Positions 35,139 to 44,304 are shown, counted from the stretch's first letter. The stretch: DNA of 64,000 nucleotides from Rubrivirga sp. SAORIC476 (GCF_002283555.1 NZ_MVOI01000012.1:55572-119571), one strand, 5' to 3'. Notes: generated by a model not told the origin, from the letters alone. A program made the numbers and translations.

Positions 35139-36335
35139 CTAGAAGATCAGCTCCAGGATCACCGGGAGGATGTAAAAGAGCCCGGCGACGTAGGCGACCG
35201 CGTAGAGCCGGTTCTTGAACGCCAGCTCCCCCACGAACTCGGCCATCCGGATCGGGATCTCGCGGATGAACGGGATCGGGTAGATCAGGATGATGCCGAA
35301 CACGTTGAACAACGTGTGGCAGATCGCGATCTCCAGGCCGGCGACTGCCGCTGGCTCGCCACTCGTGATCGCGATGGCCGCCGCGAACATGCCCGTCGCC
35401 GTCGTGCCGACGTTCGCGCCGAGCATGTACGGGAACACCTTGCGGACCGTCAGCACGCCCGCGCCGATGAGCGGGATCACCAGGCTCGTCGTGACCGACG
35501 AGGACTGGACCATGAACGTCAGCACCATGCCGAAGAGCATAGCGACCATCGGATTCCCGAACACGTAGCGGTCCAGCGCCCCCTCGCTTCGGCCCAGCAC
35601 GAGCGACTTCAGGAACACGACCAGGTAGCGGAGCGCGATGAACAGGAGCGTCAGCCCGATGGCGGCCGTGATCCAGCCGTTCTCCGCGAACACGCTCTCG
35701 AACAGGAATTTGGCGAGCTGATCGAACGGCGTCTTGCCCAGCCCTCCGCTGTCGACGCCGGGGATGGCCTCGGCGATGGCCAGCGCGGGCGTCGAGATCA
35801 CGCCGAAGAGGATCTCCAGCGGCAGCAGGATCAGGACCGCCATCCAGTTGAAGAAGTCGTGGACGGTCGCGCCCGCGATCGCCAGCTTGAACTCCTGGGG
35901 CCGCGTGATGTGGCCCATCGACACGATGGTGTTGGTGACCGTCGTGCCGATGTTGGCGCCCATGATGACCGGGATGGCCGCGGGCACCGGCAGCGTCCCC
36001 GTCGCCACCAGCGTCACCACCAGCGAGGTCGTCGTGGAGGACGACTGGACGAGGCTCGTCACCAGGATGCCCGTGATGAGCCCCAGGAGCGGGCTGCCGG
36101 TCGCCGTCCGCAGGAACCCCTCCAGGTCGAAGCTGCCCTGCCCGATGGCCTTGATGCCGTCCCCCATCAGCTCCAGCGCCACGACGAAGACCGCCATCGT
36201 CAGGAACAGCCCCAGCAGTCGCTCCCAGAGGGGGCGCTTGGACGGCGTGTTGGGGTCGTTGTCGAGATCGTCCTCGGAGAGAGGGACCATCCCCGTGGCC
36301 GCGTCGAGGTGGGGGTCGTGGGGGTCGTGGGCCAT
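35139..36335 (-). CDS. Na+/phosphate cotransporter family protein (NptA-like)
   Basis: A 398-residue inner-membrane protein with an acidic 35-residue cytoplasmic head and about eight to nine hydrophobic helices. The two inverted repeats of the Na/Pi-cotransporter (SLC34-like) family are clear: TSLVQSSSTTTSLV (QSSS at 97-100) and TFMVQSSSVTTSLV (about 278). Each is followed by a G-A-N-(I/V)-G-T-T loop, IMGANIGTT and MLGANVGTT. It should import phosphate with sodium. The usual fused C-terminal PhoU domain is missing, but a separate PhoU-like gene lies immediately upstream in the same operon. Confidence 0.93.
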   Translation of the reverse strand: MAHDPHDPHLDAATGMVPLSEDDLDNDPNTPSKRPLWERLLGLFLTMAVFVVALELMGDGIKAIGQGSFDLEGFLRTATGSPLLGLITGILVTSLVQSSSTTTSLVVTLVATGTLPVPAAIPVIMGANIGTTVTNTIVSMGHITRPQEFKLAIAGATVHDFFNWMAVLILLPLEILFGVISTPALAIAEAIPGVDSGGLGKTPFDQLAKFLFESVFAENGWITAAIGLTLLFIALRYLVVFLKSLVLGRSEGALDRYVFGNPMVAMLFGMVLTFMVQSSSVTTSLVIPLIGAGVLTVRKVFPYMLGANVGTTATGMFAAAIAITSGEPAAVAGLEIAICHTLFNVFGIILIYPIPFIREIPIRMAEFVGELAFKNRLYAVAYVAGLFYILPVILELIF

Positions 36336-36417
36336 GTCGGGGGGAGATGCCGTCGGGACGACGGGAGAAGTCGGGGGTCGAGAAAAAGCGGAGTCGAGGC
36401 GGCAGGCTCGCGCTCGG

Positions 36418-37083
36418 TCAGTCGTTGTCGGCCCAGTTGGGCGCGTTGCGAACCTGGTCGAACGGCAGCGCGACGGCCGAGACGATGTTGGACAGGTGCG
36501 ACGAGGTCCGGCCGATCATGCGCGCGGAGATCGACAGCACGACGGCCTCGTTCGAGGTCAGGTCATCGGCCTCGGCGAGCCGCTGGAGGAAGTCCCCCAC
36601 GTCGATCTTGGTCTGCGCGTGCTCGTCCATCACCACGCGGCCGACCTTGGCATCGCCGACGATGAACGAGCGGCGGACGCGCGGGAAGGCGCTCTGGACG
36701 CGGTCCCGGATCTCGCGCAGCGCCTCCACGTGACGCCCCATCCGGGGGGACGAGGCCAGGTCGGCAGCCTTGGCGATGCTCTTGGCGAGGTCGCCGAGGC
36801 GCTCGGCGTCCTGCACGATCGAGACCAGCAGCAGGCTCAGCGACAGCTCGGCCCGGGGGTCGGCGAGAATGTGCTCCAGCACCGACCGCCGGATGGTCTG
36901 CTCGCGCTCGTTGATGATGTCGTCCTGCGTGGAGAGGTCGACGTGGAGCGGCTCGTTGTCGAGCAGGCTGTTGGTGGCCGCGGCGAACATCGAGTCAGCC
37001 GTGTCGAGCATCACGCCGAGGTCGGTCATGCTCTGCTCGACGAGTGGGGGGCGGGAGCCGGTCAGAAAATTGAAGAGGTTCAT
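36418..37083 (-). CDS. PhoU-domain protein
   Basis: A 221-residue all-helical protein with two PhoU-type three-helix bundles. Marks are QDDIINEREQTIRRSVLEHI (the E/DxxxD metal-type motif in the first bundle), SIVQDAERLGDLAKSIAKAA (with ExxxD in the same sense) and a less conserved C-terminal bundle. PhoU proteins restrain phosphate uptake and signalling. Standing between the porin and the Na/Pi transporter genes, it probably regulates this transporter. Intergenic gaps are 21 and 82 bases. Confidence 0.88.
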   Translation of the reverse strand: MNLFNFLTGSRPPLVEQSMTDLGVMLDTADSMFAAATNSLLDNEPLHVDLSTQDDIINEREQTIRRSVLEHILADPRAELSLSLLLVSIVQDAERLGDLAKSIAKAADLASSPRMGRHVEALREIRDRVQSAFPRVRRSFIVGDAKVGRVVMDEHAQTKIDVGDFLQRLAEADDLTSNEAVVLSISARMIGRTSSHLSNIVSAVALPFDQVRNAPNWADND

Positions 37084-37104
37084 CGTAGCGGGGAGAGAGG
37101 GGCG

Positions 37105-38142
37105 TTAGAACTGGGCGTAGACCGTCAGGCGTCCGATCATGGTCGCATCGGTCCCCTCCGGCATCGTGACGAGCACGTTCGGAAGGATGCGGATCGGCGG
37201 GGCGGGCCGGAAGGAGACGGCGCCGAGCAGGTAATGCTCCCCTGCCCCCTCGCGCCCTGCGGCGCGGTCGATGTAGTCGTACCGCGCCACGACCGAGGTC
37301 CGCGGAGCCACGACCAGCGCGCCGTGGACGCTTCCCCCGACCCCGTCGGGGGCCTCCACGCCGACTGGCCCGGTGCCGGTGTCGAGCACGGCATCGGTCT
37401 CCTCGGCCACGTAGAATGCTTCCAGGCCGCCGCGGAACCGCTCCCCTACCACCCCGGCGAACGCCGACGTCCGCAGGCTGGTGGTGCGGGCGCCGTCCGC
37501 AGGGTCGTTCACCTCGTAGTCGGCACCGACGGCACCGACGAAGGGGCCGTCCGGGTCGAGGATCAGTTCCCCGTACACGATCTTGCCGCGCGCGCCGGCG
37601 TCCTCGGCCCGCTCGCGGTTGCCGTTGCCCACCATCGCCGCGTACCGCACCGTGCCATCCGCCAGGATGGGTCCGTCGAGGCGAAGGCCGATGTCGCGAA
37701 AGCCGCGGTATCCGGAGCGGTCGATGACGGTCTGGTCGAGGTCGCGGTATCCCCAGACACTCTCCTGGAGGTCGGTCAGGGGCTGAGGCTGGAGCCCGAG
37801 CGTCGCGCGGTGTCCGCTCTCGGTGTAGCGCCACTCCACCCAGGCGTCCTTCATGAACGGGGTCGGACGGGCCTGCACCGTCTGGGCGCGGTCCGAGGCT
37901 TCGAGGCGCACCCGCGACCGGAATCCGCTCCCGAGATCAGCGTCCGCCGTGAGGTAGATGCGCCGGTAGTCGAACGTCGACGTGCCGTCGATCTCCTCGC
38001 TCGGCGACGAGACGGTGTAGGCATAGTCCAGGTACGCGAGGCCGCTCCACCGGACGGCAGGGGCCTGCGCGGCGAGCGGAAGGGGGGTTCCGAGGCCCAG
38101 TGCCGTCACGCACAGGACCCGGAGCAGTGAAGAGAGCGACAC
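37105..38142 (-). CDS. Outer-membrane porin, phosphate-selective (OprP/O)-like
   Basis: A 345-residue beta-barrel protein. The GTG at 38142 gives a signal peptide (SLLRVLCVTALGLGTPLPLAAQ). Typical strand pairs are FDYRRIYLTADADLGSGFRS, AWVEWRYTESGHRATLGLQP and GYRGFRDIGLRLDG, as in OprO/OprP-like porins. The C-terminus ends LTVYAQF with the terminal Phe needed for BAM recognition. It probably carries phosphate across the outer membrane for the NptA-like pump. First gene of the porin-PhoU-transporter run. Confidence 0.83.
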   Translation of the reverse strand: MSLSSLLRVLCVTALGLGTPLPLAAQAPAVRWSGLAYLDYAYTVSSPSEEIDGTSTFDYRRIYLTADADLGSGFRSRVRLEASDRAQTVQARPTPFMKDAWVEWRYTESGHRATLGLQPQPLTDLQESVWGYRDLDQTVIDRSGYRGFRDIGLRLDGPILADGTVRYAAMVGNGNRERAEDAGARGKIVYGELILDPDGPFVGAVGADYEVNDPADGARTTSLRTSAFAGVVGERFRGGLEAFYVAEETDAVLDTGTGPVGVEAPDGVGGSVHGALVVAPRTSVVARYDYIDRAAGREGAGEHYLLGAVSFRPAPPIRILPNVLVTMPEGTDATMIGRLTVYAQF

Positions 38143-38285
38143 GCGAGGGAAGAGGTGGAAGGGTCGCCGAACGCGTGGGAGGCGAACCCGGCGAGGAGGG
38201 TGAAGATGCCGGATGGCGGTTATGGCAATGTTACTCCGCTGCTGCACAGGCCCTCCCCCGTCGCAATCCTCCCGGTCTTGACGCC

Positions 38286-41200
38286 TTACAGCGCCGCCGA
38301 CACCTGCACCCGCACCGTCTGGACCACACGCCCCGCCGACGGCGCGCGGCCATCATAGACCACTGAGCCCCGGAGCCGCTCCGTCAGCCCGATCTGGGCG
38401 TCCAGCCCCCACAGTGCCGAGGTGCCCGGCCCGCGCCCGTCCGTCAGTTCGAAGAGCGCCAGCCCGCCGGTCCCCTCGCCGCGAAGGGTTACCGAGGAAA
38501 CCTCGGCACGCGCGGCGGCCGAGAACCGGCCCGACCGCGTCCACCGGAGCTCGACGGGGACGCGGGCCACGAGCGCGCCCGTCGGTCGGCCGGGACCTGC
38601 GAGGGCGTCCGTGCGGTCGGCGAGGGTGGGCGAGACGGCGAGCGTGACGCGGTCCGAGGGCGTCCACCGGAGCGCGCCTTCCAGGCCGAGGCTCCGGAGG
38701 TCGTACGTCCGACTGGCGAACGCCTCACTGACCGTCCGCCGCCGCCCGGCCACGAGCGCGAGGCGTCCGTCGAGGACCCCGCCGAGCGGCCCGAACGCCT
38801 CCGCCCGTCCCGACTGGATGAGCCGGGTCTCCAGCCCCGCCGCCAGCCGCGAGGTCGACCGCGCGTGCTCGCCGACGAGTCGCCCGCCGCGGTCCGGAAG
38901 ACCGGGAAACAGGCGGACCTCCTGCTCGATGCGCAGCCGCCCGTCCACCGTGCCCGTCCCGCCAGCGGGACCTCCGCCCTCGGGGCCGCCATCGGCCGAC
39001 TGGAGAACGCCGGGGTCGAGGAGGAGCACGCGCAGCACGTCCCGCTCGCGCGTCTTTTCGCGCACGTCCACGGTCGTCCGCAACGAGACGGCGCGGAGGA
39101 CCGCAGCCAGCGTGCCCTCCCCGTCCGCCAGCCGTCCCGGCCGCGCGTCGAGGCGGAGCCCCAGCCCGACGCCGACGGTCGGCACGAGGTCGGTGCCGGG
39201 GACGAACGTGCGGAGGTAGAGGCCCTCCAGGGGCGTCGTCTCGGGGAAGAACTCGTCGAGTTGCGCGACGCCGTCCGGCTCGCCCGCTCGGGCCTCGCCC
39301 TGGCCGTCGCGCCAGACGAACTCGCCGAGGTCCTGGCCGACCAGCACGTAGGTCTCCTGCAGGATCGGCGAGCGCTCGGTGAGCGCGTCGTACACCAGGC
39401 GCCCGTCGACGGCGCCGCCGCCGAGGCTCGTCCGCGAGGCCAGCCGGAGGGCGACCGACTCGCCATCCAGGCGGCCCTGGTCGCGGAAGTCCGCCTCGTA
39501 GCGCTTGCTGCGGACCGCCAGCCGCCCCTCGCTCGGGAACAGCCCGCCGCGCACCCGCCCCGACGCCTCCACGGTCACCGACTGCGCCGAGCCGACCAGC
39601 GCCTCGCCCATCGGACTGAGCGGCTCGGACTCCTGCCGGAGTTCCACCGTCGCCTCGCCCTCCACCTGGCCCGTCGCCACGCCGAGGCCGGGGCGGATGG
39701 TCCAGTAGGCGTACGACGCCGACAGCAGCGGGTCCAGCACGATGCCCCCGAGTTGCTCGCGGCGCTCGTGCTCGACGGCGAGGCTCGGCCGGGTCACGCC
39801 CCACGGGACCGCGCCCTCGACGCGCGCCCGACGGAACGCGCCCGTCCCCAGTTGATCGGCCAGCGCCCCCACCCCGCTCGTTTCCGTGTAGGCGCCTTCC
39901 ACGGCGACCGTCGGACCGGCACCCTGTCCCAGGACCGCGGCGACCGTCGCCCGCGCCGCGTCGACGCCGCCGAGCGCCAGCATTCCGCCGCCCGCTTCCA
40001 CCGAGGCGCCGTCGCGGACCCAGCGGAGCGTGCCCTCCGTCACCGCCTCCCCCAGCGTGTCGATCCCCACGAGCGGCGTCCCGGCCCGCGCCAGGTTCCA
40101 GCGCCGGTTGAACTCGACGTTGCGAACCCGGTCCAGCGGCCGAAACGCATCGGCCCGGGTCCGGTGGACCACCTCGCCCGAGAGCGCACCCGGCCCGAGC
40201 GGCACGTCGGCCAGCCGGAGCCCCGCTTCCACCGCGCCCGCCGCGTCATCGCCGTCGCCCAGTGGCGAGAGCGTGTTGGCATCGTCGACCGACCGCGCCA
40301 CCTCGCCGAAGGCCTCGACGCCGGGGACCACCGTGATGGCCCCTCGTACGTCCAGCAGCGTCCGGCTGGCGGGGCGCGGCAGGATGCGGAACGGCACGAA
40401 GTCGCCCTGCCCTGGCCCGACGTACTCGTAGAGGATGCCGTTGAGCGTGCTCCCGCCCCGCCGGTAGCTCCCCTGGAAGGCGCCGACGCGTGAGAAGCGG
40501 ACGCGGAAGACCTCGGCGTCGGCGGGCGTGGCCGGGACGAAGATGGACACCGTTTCCCCCGCCTCGGTCGTGTCGCGGCGCGTGTACAACACGACCGGGC
40601 TCTCGGGGTCGAAGGCGACGGCCTGCTCGCCCGGCACGCGCACGTCGGCGTCGCCCGCGTCGCGCAGCAAGTCGAGGTCGGCGTCGGTCAGCCCGAGGTC
40701 GACGGCCCCGCCCAGCGCATCGGCTTCGCGGAAGAGGCGCACGCCGAGCCGCGCCCGCGACCGCTCGGCCGTGCCCAAATCCAGGTCCACGCCCGACGCC
40801 AGCAGCGTCTGCGTGAACCCGCCCGAGGTGTACTCGAAGTCGACCGTCAGGCGCCGCTCGGCAGTGATGAGGCGCGTCGGGGTGAAGGTGATCTCGCCGG
40901 TCCCGTAGTCGACGGTGTAGTCGGCCCCCGCGCCACGCTCCAGCAGGAGGCCGTCCAGGTAGACCCGCTCGCTGCCCGGCACCACGATCACGAACGCCTC
41001 ACCCGCGGTGCCCTCCAGCCGGTACGGCCCCTGCACGCCCTCCACCGCCACGAGGTCCTGGCTGCGGAACCGCCCGCGCGTCGCCGAGCCCGAGCCGAGC
41101 ACGCGCCCGCCGCGCACGATGCCGACCGCGGGCAGCCGCGCGTCTACGACCGCGCCCTGGACCTGCCGCGCGAGTGGGGCGAACGCGGTGCCGGGCAGAA

Positions 41201-41846
41201 CGAGGTCCACGTCGCCCAACCGGGCGCGGACGGCGGCGCTCTCCACCTCGACATAGACGCGGTCGAGGTCACTGAGCTGGCGGGTCGTCCCCTCGGGCAG
41301 GATCGGCGTGTCCTCGTCGGTCAGCGCCGCACGGAGGGCGACGCCGGGCGAGATCTCGCCCTCCAGCGACAGCCGCAGCGCGGAGGTCACCGACACGTCG
41401 CGGTTGGAGCCCGCCACGACGCCGCGCGTGATGGAGCCGGTCGTCAGGATGGACGGCGGCGGGCGTGCGCTCACCGGGGGCGCACGCCGACGGCCCGTGG
41501 TGTCGGGCGCGTAGAGCGCGCGGAGCGAGTCGACCGACGGCACGCGGGCGCGGACCGGCCCGAGCACCGGCGCGGCGCGGTACGCGACCACCACATAGCG
41601 GACGCTGTCGGCCACGCTCACCAGCGTCAGCCGCCCCGTCCCGTCCAGCGTGAACGCCGAGGCGGGCAGGGCCACGAACGCGGTGTCGCGGAAGACGGCG
41701 ACGGTCTCGGTGCCGGGGATCGGCCGCGCGTCCAGCTGCGCCGTCGCCTGACCGGCCGCCAGGGCGAACGTGTCCCGCCGCGCGCTCTGCGCCGACGCCG
41801 ACGCCGCGAGGACGCCCAGGAGCAGGACCAGCACCAACGACCTCAT
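38286..41846 (-). CDS. Very large outer-membrane beta-barrel protein of an uncharacterised family
   Basis: A 1186-residue exported protein. The ATG at 41846 gives a signal peptide (MRSLVLVLLLGVLAASASAQ). About residues 130-240 contain TGSITRGVVAGSNRDVSVTS and a run on inputs 'DEDTPILPEGTTRQLSDLDRVYVEVE' (residues about 173-198) that I recall from unnamed Bacteroidota and Gemmatimonadota surface proteins; some resemble SprA-type gliding/T9SS translocon segments. The rest is a long alternation of amphipathic strands ending QTVRVQVSAAL. It may be a giant barrel of 26 or more strands. Function unknown; no partner gene is adjacent. Confidence 0.8.
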   Translation of the reverse strand: MRSLVLVLLLGVLAASASAQSARRDTFALAAGQATAQLDARPIPGTETVAVFRDTAFVALPASAFTLDGTGRLTLVSVADSVRYVVVAYRAAPVLGPVRARVPSVDSLRALYAPDTTGRRRAPPVSARPPPSILTTGSITRGVVAGSNRDVSVTSALRLSLEGEISPGVALRAALTDEDTPILPEGTTRQLSDLDRVYVEVESAAVRARLGDVDLVLPGTAFAPLARQVQGAVVDARLPAVGIVRGGRVLGSGSATRGRFRSQDLVAVEGVQGPYRLEGTAGEAFVIVVPGSERVYLDGLLLERGAGADYTVDYGTGEITFTPTRLITAERRLTVDFEYTSGGFTQTLLASGVDLDLGTAERSRARLGVRLFREADALGGAVDLGLTDADLDLLRDAGDADVRVPGEQAVAFDPESPVVLYTRRDTTEAGETVSIFVPATPADAEVFRVRFSRVGAFQGSYRRGGSTLNGILYEYVGPGQGDFVPFRILPRPASRTLLDVRGAITVVPGVEAFGEVARSVDDANTLSPLGDGDDAAGAVEAGLRLADVPLGPGALSGEVVHRTRADAFRPLDRVRNVEFNRRWNLARAGTPLVGIDTLGEAVTEGTLRWVRDGASVEAGGGMLALGGVDAARATVAAVLGQGAGPTVAVEGAYTETSGVGALADQLGTGAFRRARVEGAVPWGVTRPSLAVEHERREQLGGIVLDPLLSASYAYWTIRPGLGVATGQVEGEATVELRQESEPLSPMGEALVGSAQSVTVEASGRVRGGLFPSEGRLAVRSKRYEADFRDQGRLDGESVALRLASRTSLGGGAVDGRLVYDALTERSPILQETYVLVGQDLGEFVWRDGQGEARAGEPDGVAQLDEFFPETTPLEGLYLRTFVPGTDLVPTVGVGLGLRLDARPGRLADGEGTLAAVLRAVSLRTTVDVREKTRERDVLRVLLLDPGVLQSADGGPEGGGPAGGTGTVDGRLRIEQEVRLFPGLPDRGGRLVGEHARSTSRLAAGLETRLIQSGRAEAFGPLGGVLDGRLALVAGRRRTVSEAFASRTYDLRSLGLEGALRWTPSDRVTLAVSPTLADRTDALAGPGRPTGALVARVPVELRWTRSGRFSAAARAEVSSVTLRGEGTGGLALFELTDGRGPGTSALWGLDAQIGLTERLRGSVVYDGRAPSAGRVVQTVRVQVSAAL

Positions 41847-41938
41847 CGGGCCTGACGGCAGGAAGGCGGACGAGGTGGCGAAGAGCGGGCGTGGTCGGAG
41901 ATATGAGCTGCGCAACCTAGCAGCGCAACACAGGTGGT

Positions 41939-42835
41939 TCAATCCACGACCCTGTCCCCGCTGTCGAGGACCTCGATCCGCGTCGCCGTGAGGGCGATCA
42001 GGCGATTCCCATCATGAGTCACGCTCCGGTAGGGCTCCGCGGTGTACGCCGACCCGTTGGTCCAAACCGCGTGGACATCCTGCCAGAATCGCCTCTCGAC
42101 CAAGCCGTCGAATGTGGTCCCTCCTCGTTCGGCGATTCCGGTGACGCCCATCGGTCCGACCACAACTCCGACGAGACGGTCGGGCCCGCCCACCTCAAGG
42201 AACCTGCCGACCCCTCCAAATAGGTCGAACGCCTGGAGTCCTCCTCGCCCCGCGTCCGCCACCCACAGCGTTCCATCGTCCGCCACCGCCAGATCGACGG
42301 GGTCCGCGACGACCCCCGCGCCGAGGACCCGCACCACGGCGCCCTCGGCGTCCAGTTCGAGGATGTGCCCTCGCCCCGCCTCGGCGACGTAGAGCGCCCC
42401 ACCGGTCCCCGCGGCTACGGCCACTGGCTGTCCGAGGCGGGAGGACGGGCGCTGGCGGACCACGTCGGCGGGGTCCACGTCGGGGACCGGGATGCTACGC
42501 ACGAGCCGTCCTTCGGCCGTGAACTGGAGGATCGCACCCGCCGCGCGGTCGGCGACGTAGATCGTCTGCCCGTTGGTCGGGTCCACGTCCACCGGGTCGA
42601 GGAACGCGTCGTCGCCCGTGCCGACGCCGCCGATCCGCTGGACGATCAGGCAGTCTCGGAGGGCGAGCACGGCGTCGGCATCCACGACCCAGAGCGTGCC
42701 GTCGGGGGTGACGGCGAGCGCACGGGCGTCCTGGAAGAGCGTGTCGGCGGCAGGCGGCGGCCCGGTGCAGGCGGCGAGGGCGAGCAGGACGGCCATGCCG
42801 ACGCTCGACCGGAAACGACCTGCACCGCCGCGCAT
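41939..42835 (-). CDS. NHL-repeat-type beta-propeller lipoprotein
   Basis: A 298-residue lipoprotein. The ATG at 42835 gives a basic N-region and hydrophobic core with lipobox LAAC (Cys23 or so), then repeated blades of NHL/SMP-30 type: LAVTPDGTLWVVDADAVLAL, DPVDVDPTNGQTIYVADRAA, GQPVAVAAGTGGALYVAEAG and DPVDLAVADDGTLWVADAGR. Such propellers bind ligands or act as secreted scaffolds. The start codon and first five codons come from the first unit of the adjacent 21-bp repeat array, and an upstream in-frame ATG at 42940 would add a repeat-encoded leader that hides the signal peptide. Confidence 0.8.
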   Translation of the reverse strand: MRGGAGRFRSSVGMAVLLALAACTGPPPAADTLFQDARALAVTPDGTLWVVDADAVLALRDCLIVQRIGGVGTGDDAFLDPVDVDPTNGQTIYVADRAAGAILQFTAEGRLVRSIPVPDVDPADVVRQRPSSRLGQPVAVAAGTGGALYVAEAGRGHILELDAEGAVVRVLGAGVVADPVDLAVADDGTLWVADAGRGGLQAFDLFGGVGRFLEVGGPDRLVGVVVGPMGVTGIAERGGTTFDGLVERRFWQDVHAVWTNGSAYTAEPYRSVTHDGNRLIALTATRIEVLDSGDRVVD

Positions 42836-43009
42836 CGGGTTTGTACTGCCGCGCAAGGCTTTTGAACCCTCGCGCTCCGGGATTGAACCCCCACGCTCCG
42901 GGTTTGAACTGCTGCGCAAAGCGTCTGCACTGCCGCGCATCGGGTTTGCCCCCCCGCGCGAAGCGTTTGCACCGCCGCGCGCCGGGTTTGCACCGCCGCG
43001 AGCGGGAGC
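42821..43009. repeat. Array of nine imperfect 21-bp tandem repeats
   Basis: Nine direct repeats, each exactly 21 bp, fill the gap between the purD stop and the lipoprotein start and run into the lipoprotein's first codons. A typical unit begins TGCACCGCCGCG and ends ATCGGGTT. Units 1, 6 and 8 are most alike; the middle units (2-5) diverge most. Units start at 42821, 42842, 42863, 42884, 42905, 42926, 42947, 42968 and 42989. Because 21 is a multiple of three, each unit reads as a seven-residue motif of the NPMRGGA type on the minus strand. There are no spacers, so it is not a CRISPR array. Confidence 0.95.
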
Positions 43010-43017
43010 CGCGCCGC

Positions 43018-44304
43018 TCACGAGTCCAGCCGCCGCAAGCCTTTCTGGCCGATGTCGCGCCGGAGCGTCTTGCCCGCAAACTGCACCTCGTCCGCCCCGG
43101 CGTAGGCAGCCGCGAGCGCCTGCTCCAGCGTGTCGCCGAGACCGGTGATGCCGAGCACGCGCCCGCCGGACGTGACCACGTTGCCCTCCGGCGACCGCGC
43201 CGTGCCGGCGTGGTAGACCGTCGCGTGCGCCGCGGCCCGATTCAGCCCCGAGATCAGCCGCCCCGGTGTCGACGGCCCCGGGTAGCCCTCCGAGGCGAGC
43301 ACCACGCACGCCGCCGCGCCGTCCGCCACCTCGACGGTCGTCTGGCCGACACGCCCGTGGGCGATGGCCTCGAACAGCTCCAGCGGGTCCGACGTGAGGA
43401 GCGGGAGCAGCACTTGCGCCTCGGGGTCGCCGAAGCGGCAGTTGAATTCGATCACCGACGGCGTGCCCTGAGCGTCGATCATCAGCCCGACGTACAGGAT
43501 GCCGCGGTACGGCTGGCCCTCACGCCGCATCCCGTCCAGCATCGGCCGGACGACCTCGGCCTCGACGCGCGCGAGCACGGCCGGGGTGACGACCGGGGCG
43601 GGCGCGTAGGCCCCCATCCCGCCCGTGTTGGGGCCGGTGTCGCCGTCGCCGATCCGCTTGTGGTCCTGCGCGGCAGGTAGCAGCACGTAGCCCTCGCCGT
43701 CGGTGAGCACGAACACGCTCGCCTCCTCGCCGGAGAGAAACGCCTCCACGACGACGGTCGACCCGGCCACGCCGAAGGCGCCGCCATCGAGCATGTCGGC
43801 CAGCGCGTCGCGTGCCACCTCGTGCGTCTCCGCCACGACAACCCCCTTGCCCGCCGCCAGCCCGTCGGCCTTGAGGACGACCGGCAGCGGGTGCCCGTCC
43901 ACGTAGGCCCGCGCCTCGTCCAGCTCGCCGAGCCCGAACGTCCGCGAGGACGCGGTAGGGACGCCGAAGCGCGCCATGGCGTCCTTAGCGAAGGCCTTCG
44001 AGCCCTCCAGCCGGGCCGCCGCCTTCGAGGGCCCGACCACCGGAATGCCCGCCTCGGTGAGCCGGTCGGCCAGCCCGGCCACCAGCGGGACCTCCGGGCC
44101 GACGATCACCAGGCCGACGCCGCGGTCGGTGGCGAGGGCCACCAGCCCGTCGAGGTCGTCCGCCGCGACGGCGACGTTCTCGGCCGCCTCGGCCGTGCCG
44201 GGGTTGCCGGGGGCGCAGAGGAGGGTCGGGCGGCGAGGGCTCCGGGAGAGGGCGACGACGAGCGCGTGCTCGCGGCCCCCACTGCCGACGACGAGTACAG
44301 TCAC
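43018..44304 (-). CDS. purD: Phosphoribosylamine-glycine ligase
   Basis: A 428-residue ATP-grasp enzyme of de novo purine synthesis: phosphoribosylamine + glycine + ATP give GAR. Marks: N-terminal VLVVGSGGREHALVVALSRS, PEVPLVAGLADRLT, PVVLKADGLAAGKGVVVAET (ATP-binding lid), QDHKRIGDGDTGPNTGGMGA and EFNCRFGDPEAQVLLPLL with the Mg2+-binding Glu and Asn. GTG start at 44304. It is divergent from the following barrel gene across 66 bases. Its 3' end abuts the 21-bp repeat array. Confidence 0.97.
   Translation of the reverse strand: MTVLVVGSGGREHALVVALSRSPRRPTLLCAPGNPGTAEAAENVAVAADDLDGLVALATDRGVGLVIVGPEVPLVAGLADRLTEAGIPVVGPSKAAARLEGSKAFAKDAMARFGVPTASSRTFGLGELDEARAYVDGHPLPVVLKADGLAAGKGVVVAETHEVARDALADMLDGGAFGVAGSTVVVEAFLSGEEASVFVLTDGEGYVLLPAAQDHKRIGDGDTGPNTGGMGAYAPAPVVTPAVLARVEAEVVRPMLDGMRREGQPYRGILYVGLMIDAQGTPSVIEFNCRFGDPEAQVLLPLLTSDPLELFEAIAHGRVGQTTVEVADGAAACVVLASEGYPGPSTPGRLISGLNRAAAHATVYHAGTARSPEGNVVTSGGRVLGITGLGDTLEQALAAAYAGADEVQFAGKTLRRDIGQKGLRRLDS

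Noticed and set aside
30537..36665. Open frame of over 2000 codons on the plus strand
   Set aside because: It runs through the M61 gene in a wrong frame and then antisense to mltF, the M14-like gene and the Na/Pi gene; its translation shows no domains, so it is a composition shadow.
38725..40493. Large frames on both strands inside the 1186-residue outer-membrane protein gene
   Set aside because: They are Arg/Gly/Ala-rich without motifs and overlap a gene with a clear signal peptide and continuous barrel pattern.
42821..43009. CRISPR array
   Set aside because: Repeat units are 21 bp, abut directly without spacers and are too degenerate; no cas genes lie nearby.
42836..43017. Coding extension of the NHL lipoprotein through the repeats
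   Set aside because: It would place about 60 repeat-encoded residues before the signal peptide and lipobox, which would block export; the ATG at 42835 fits a lipoprotein.
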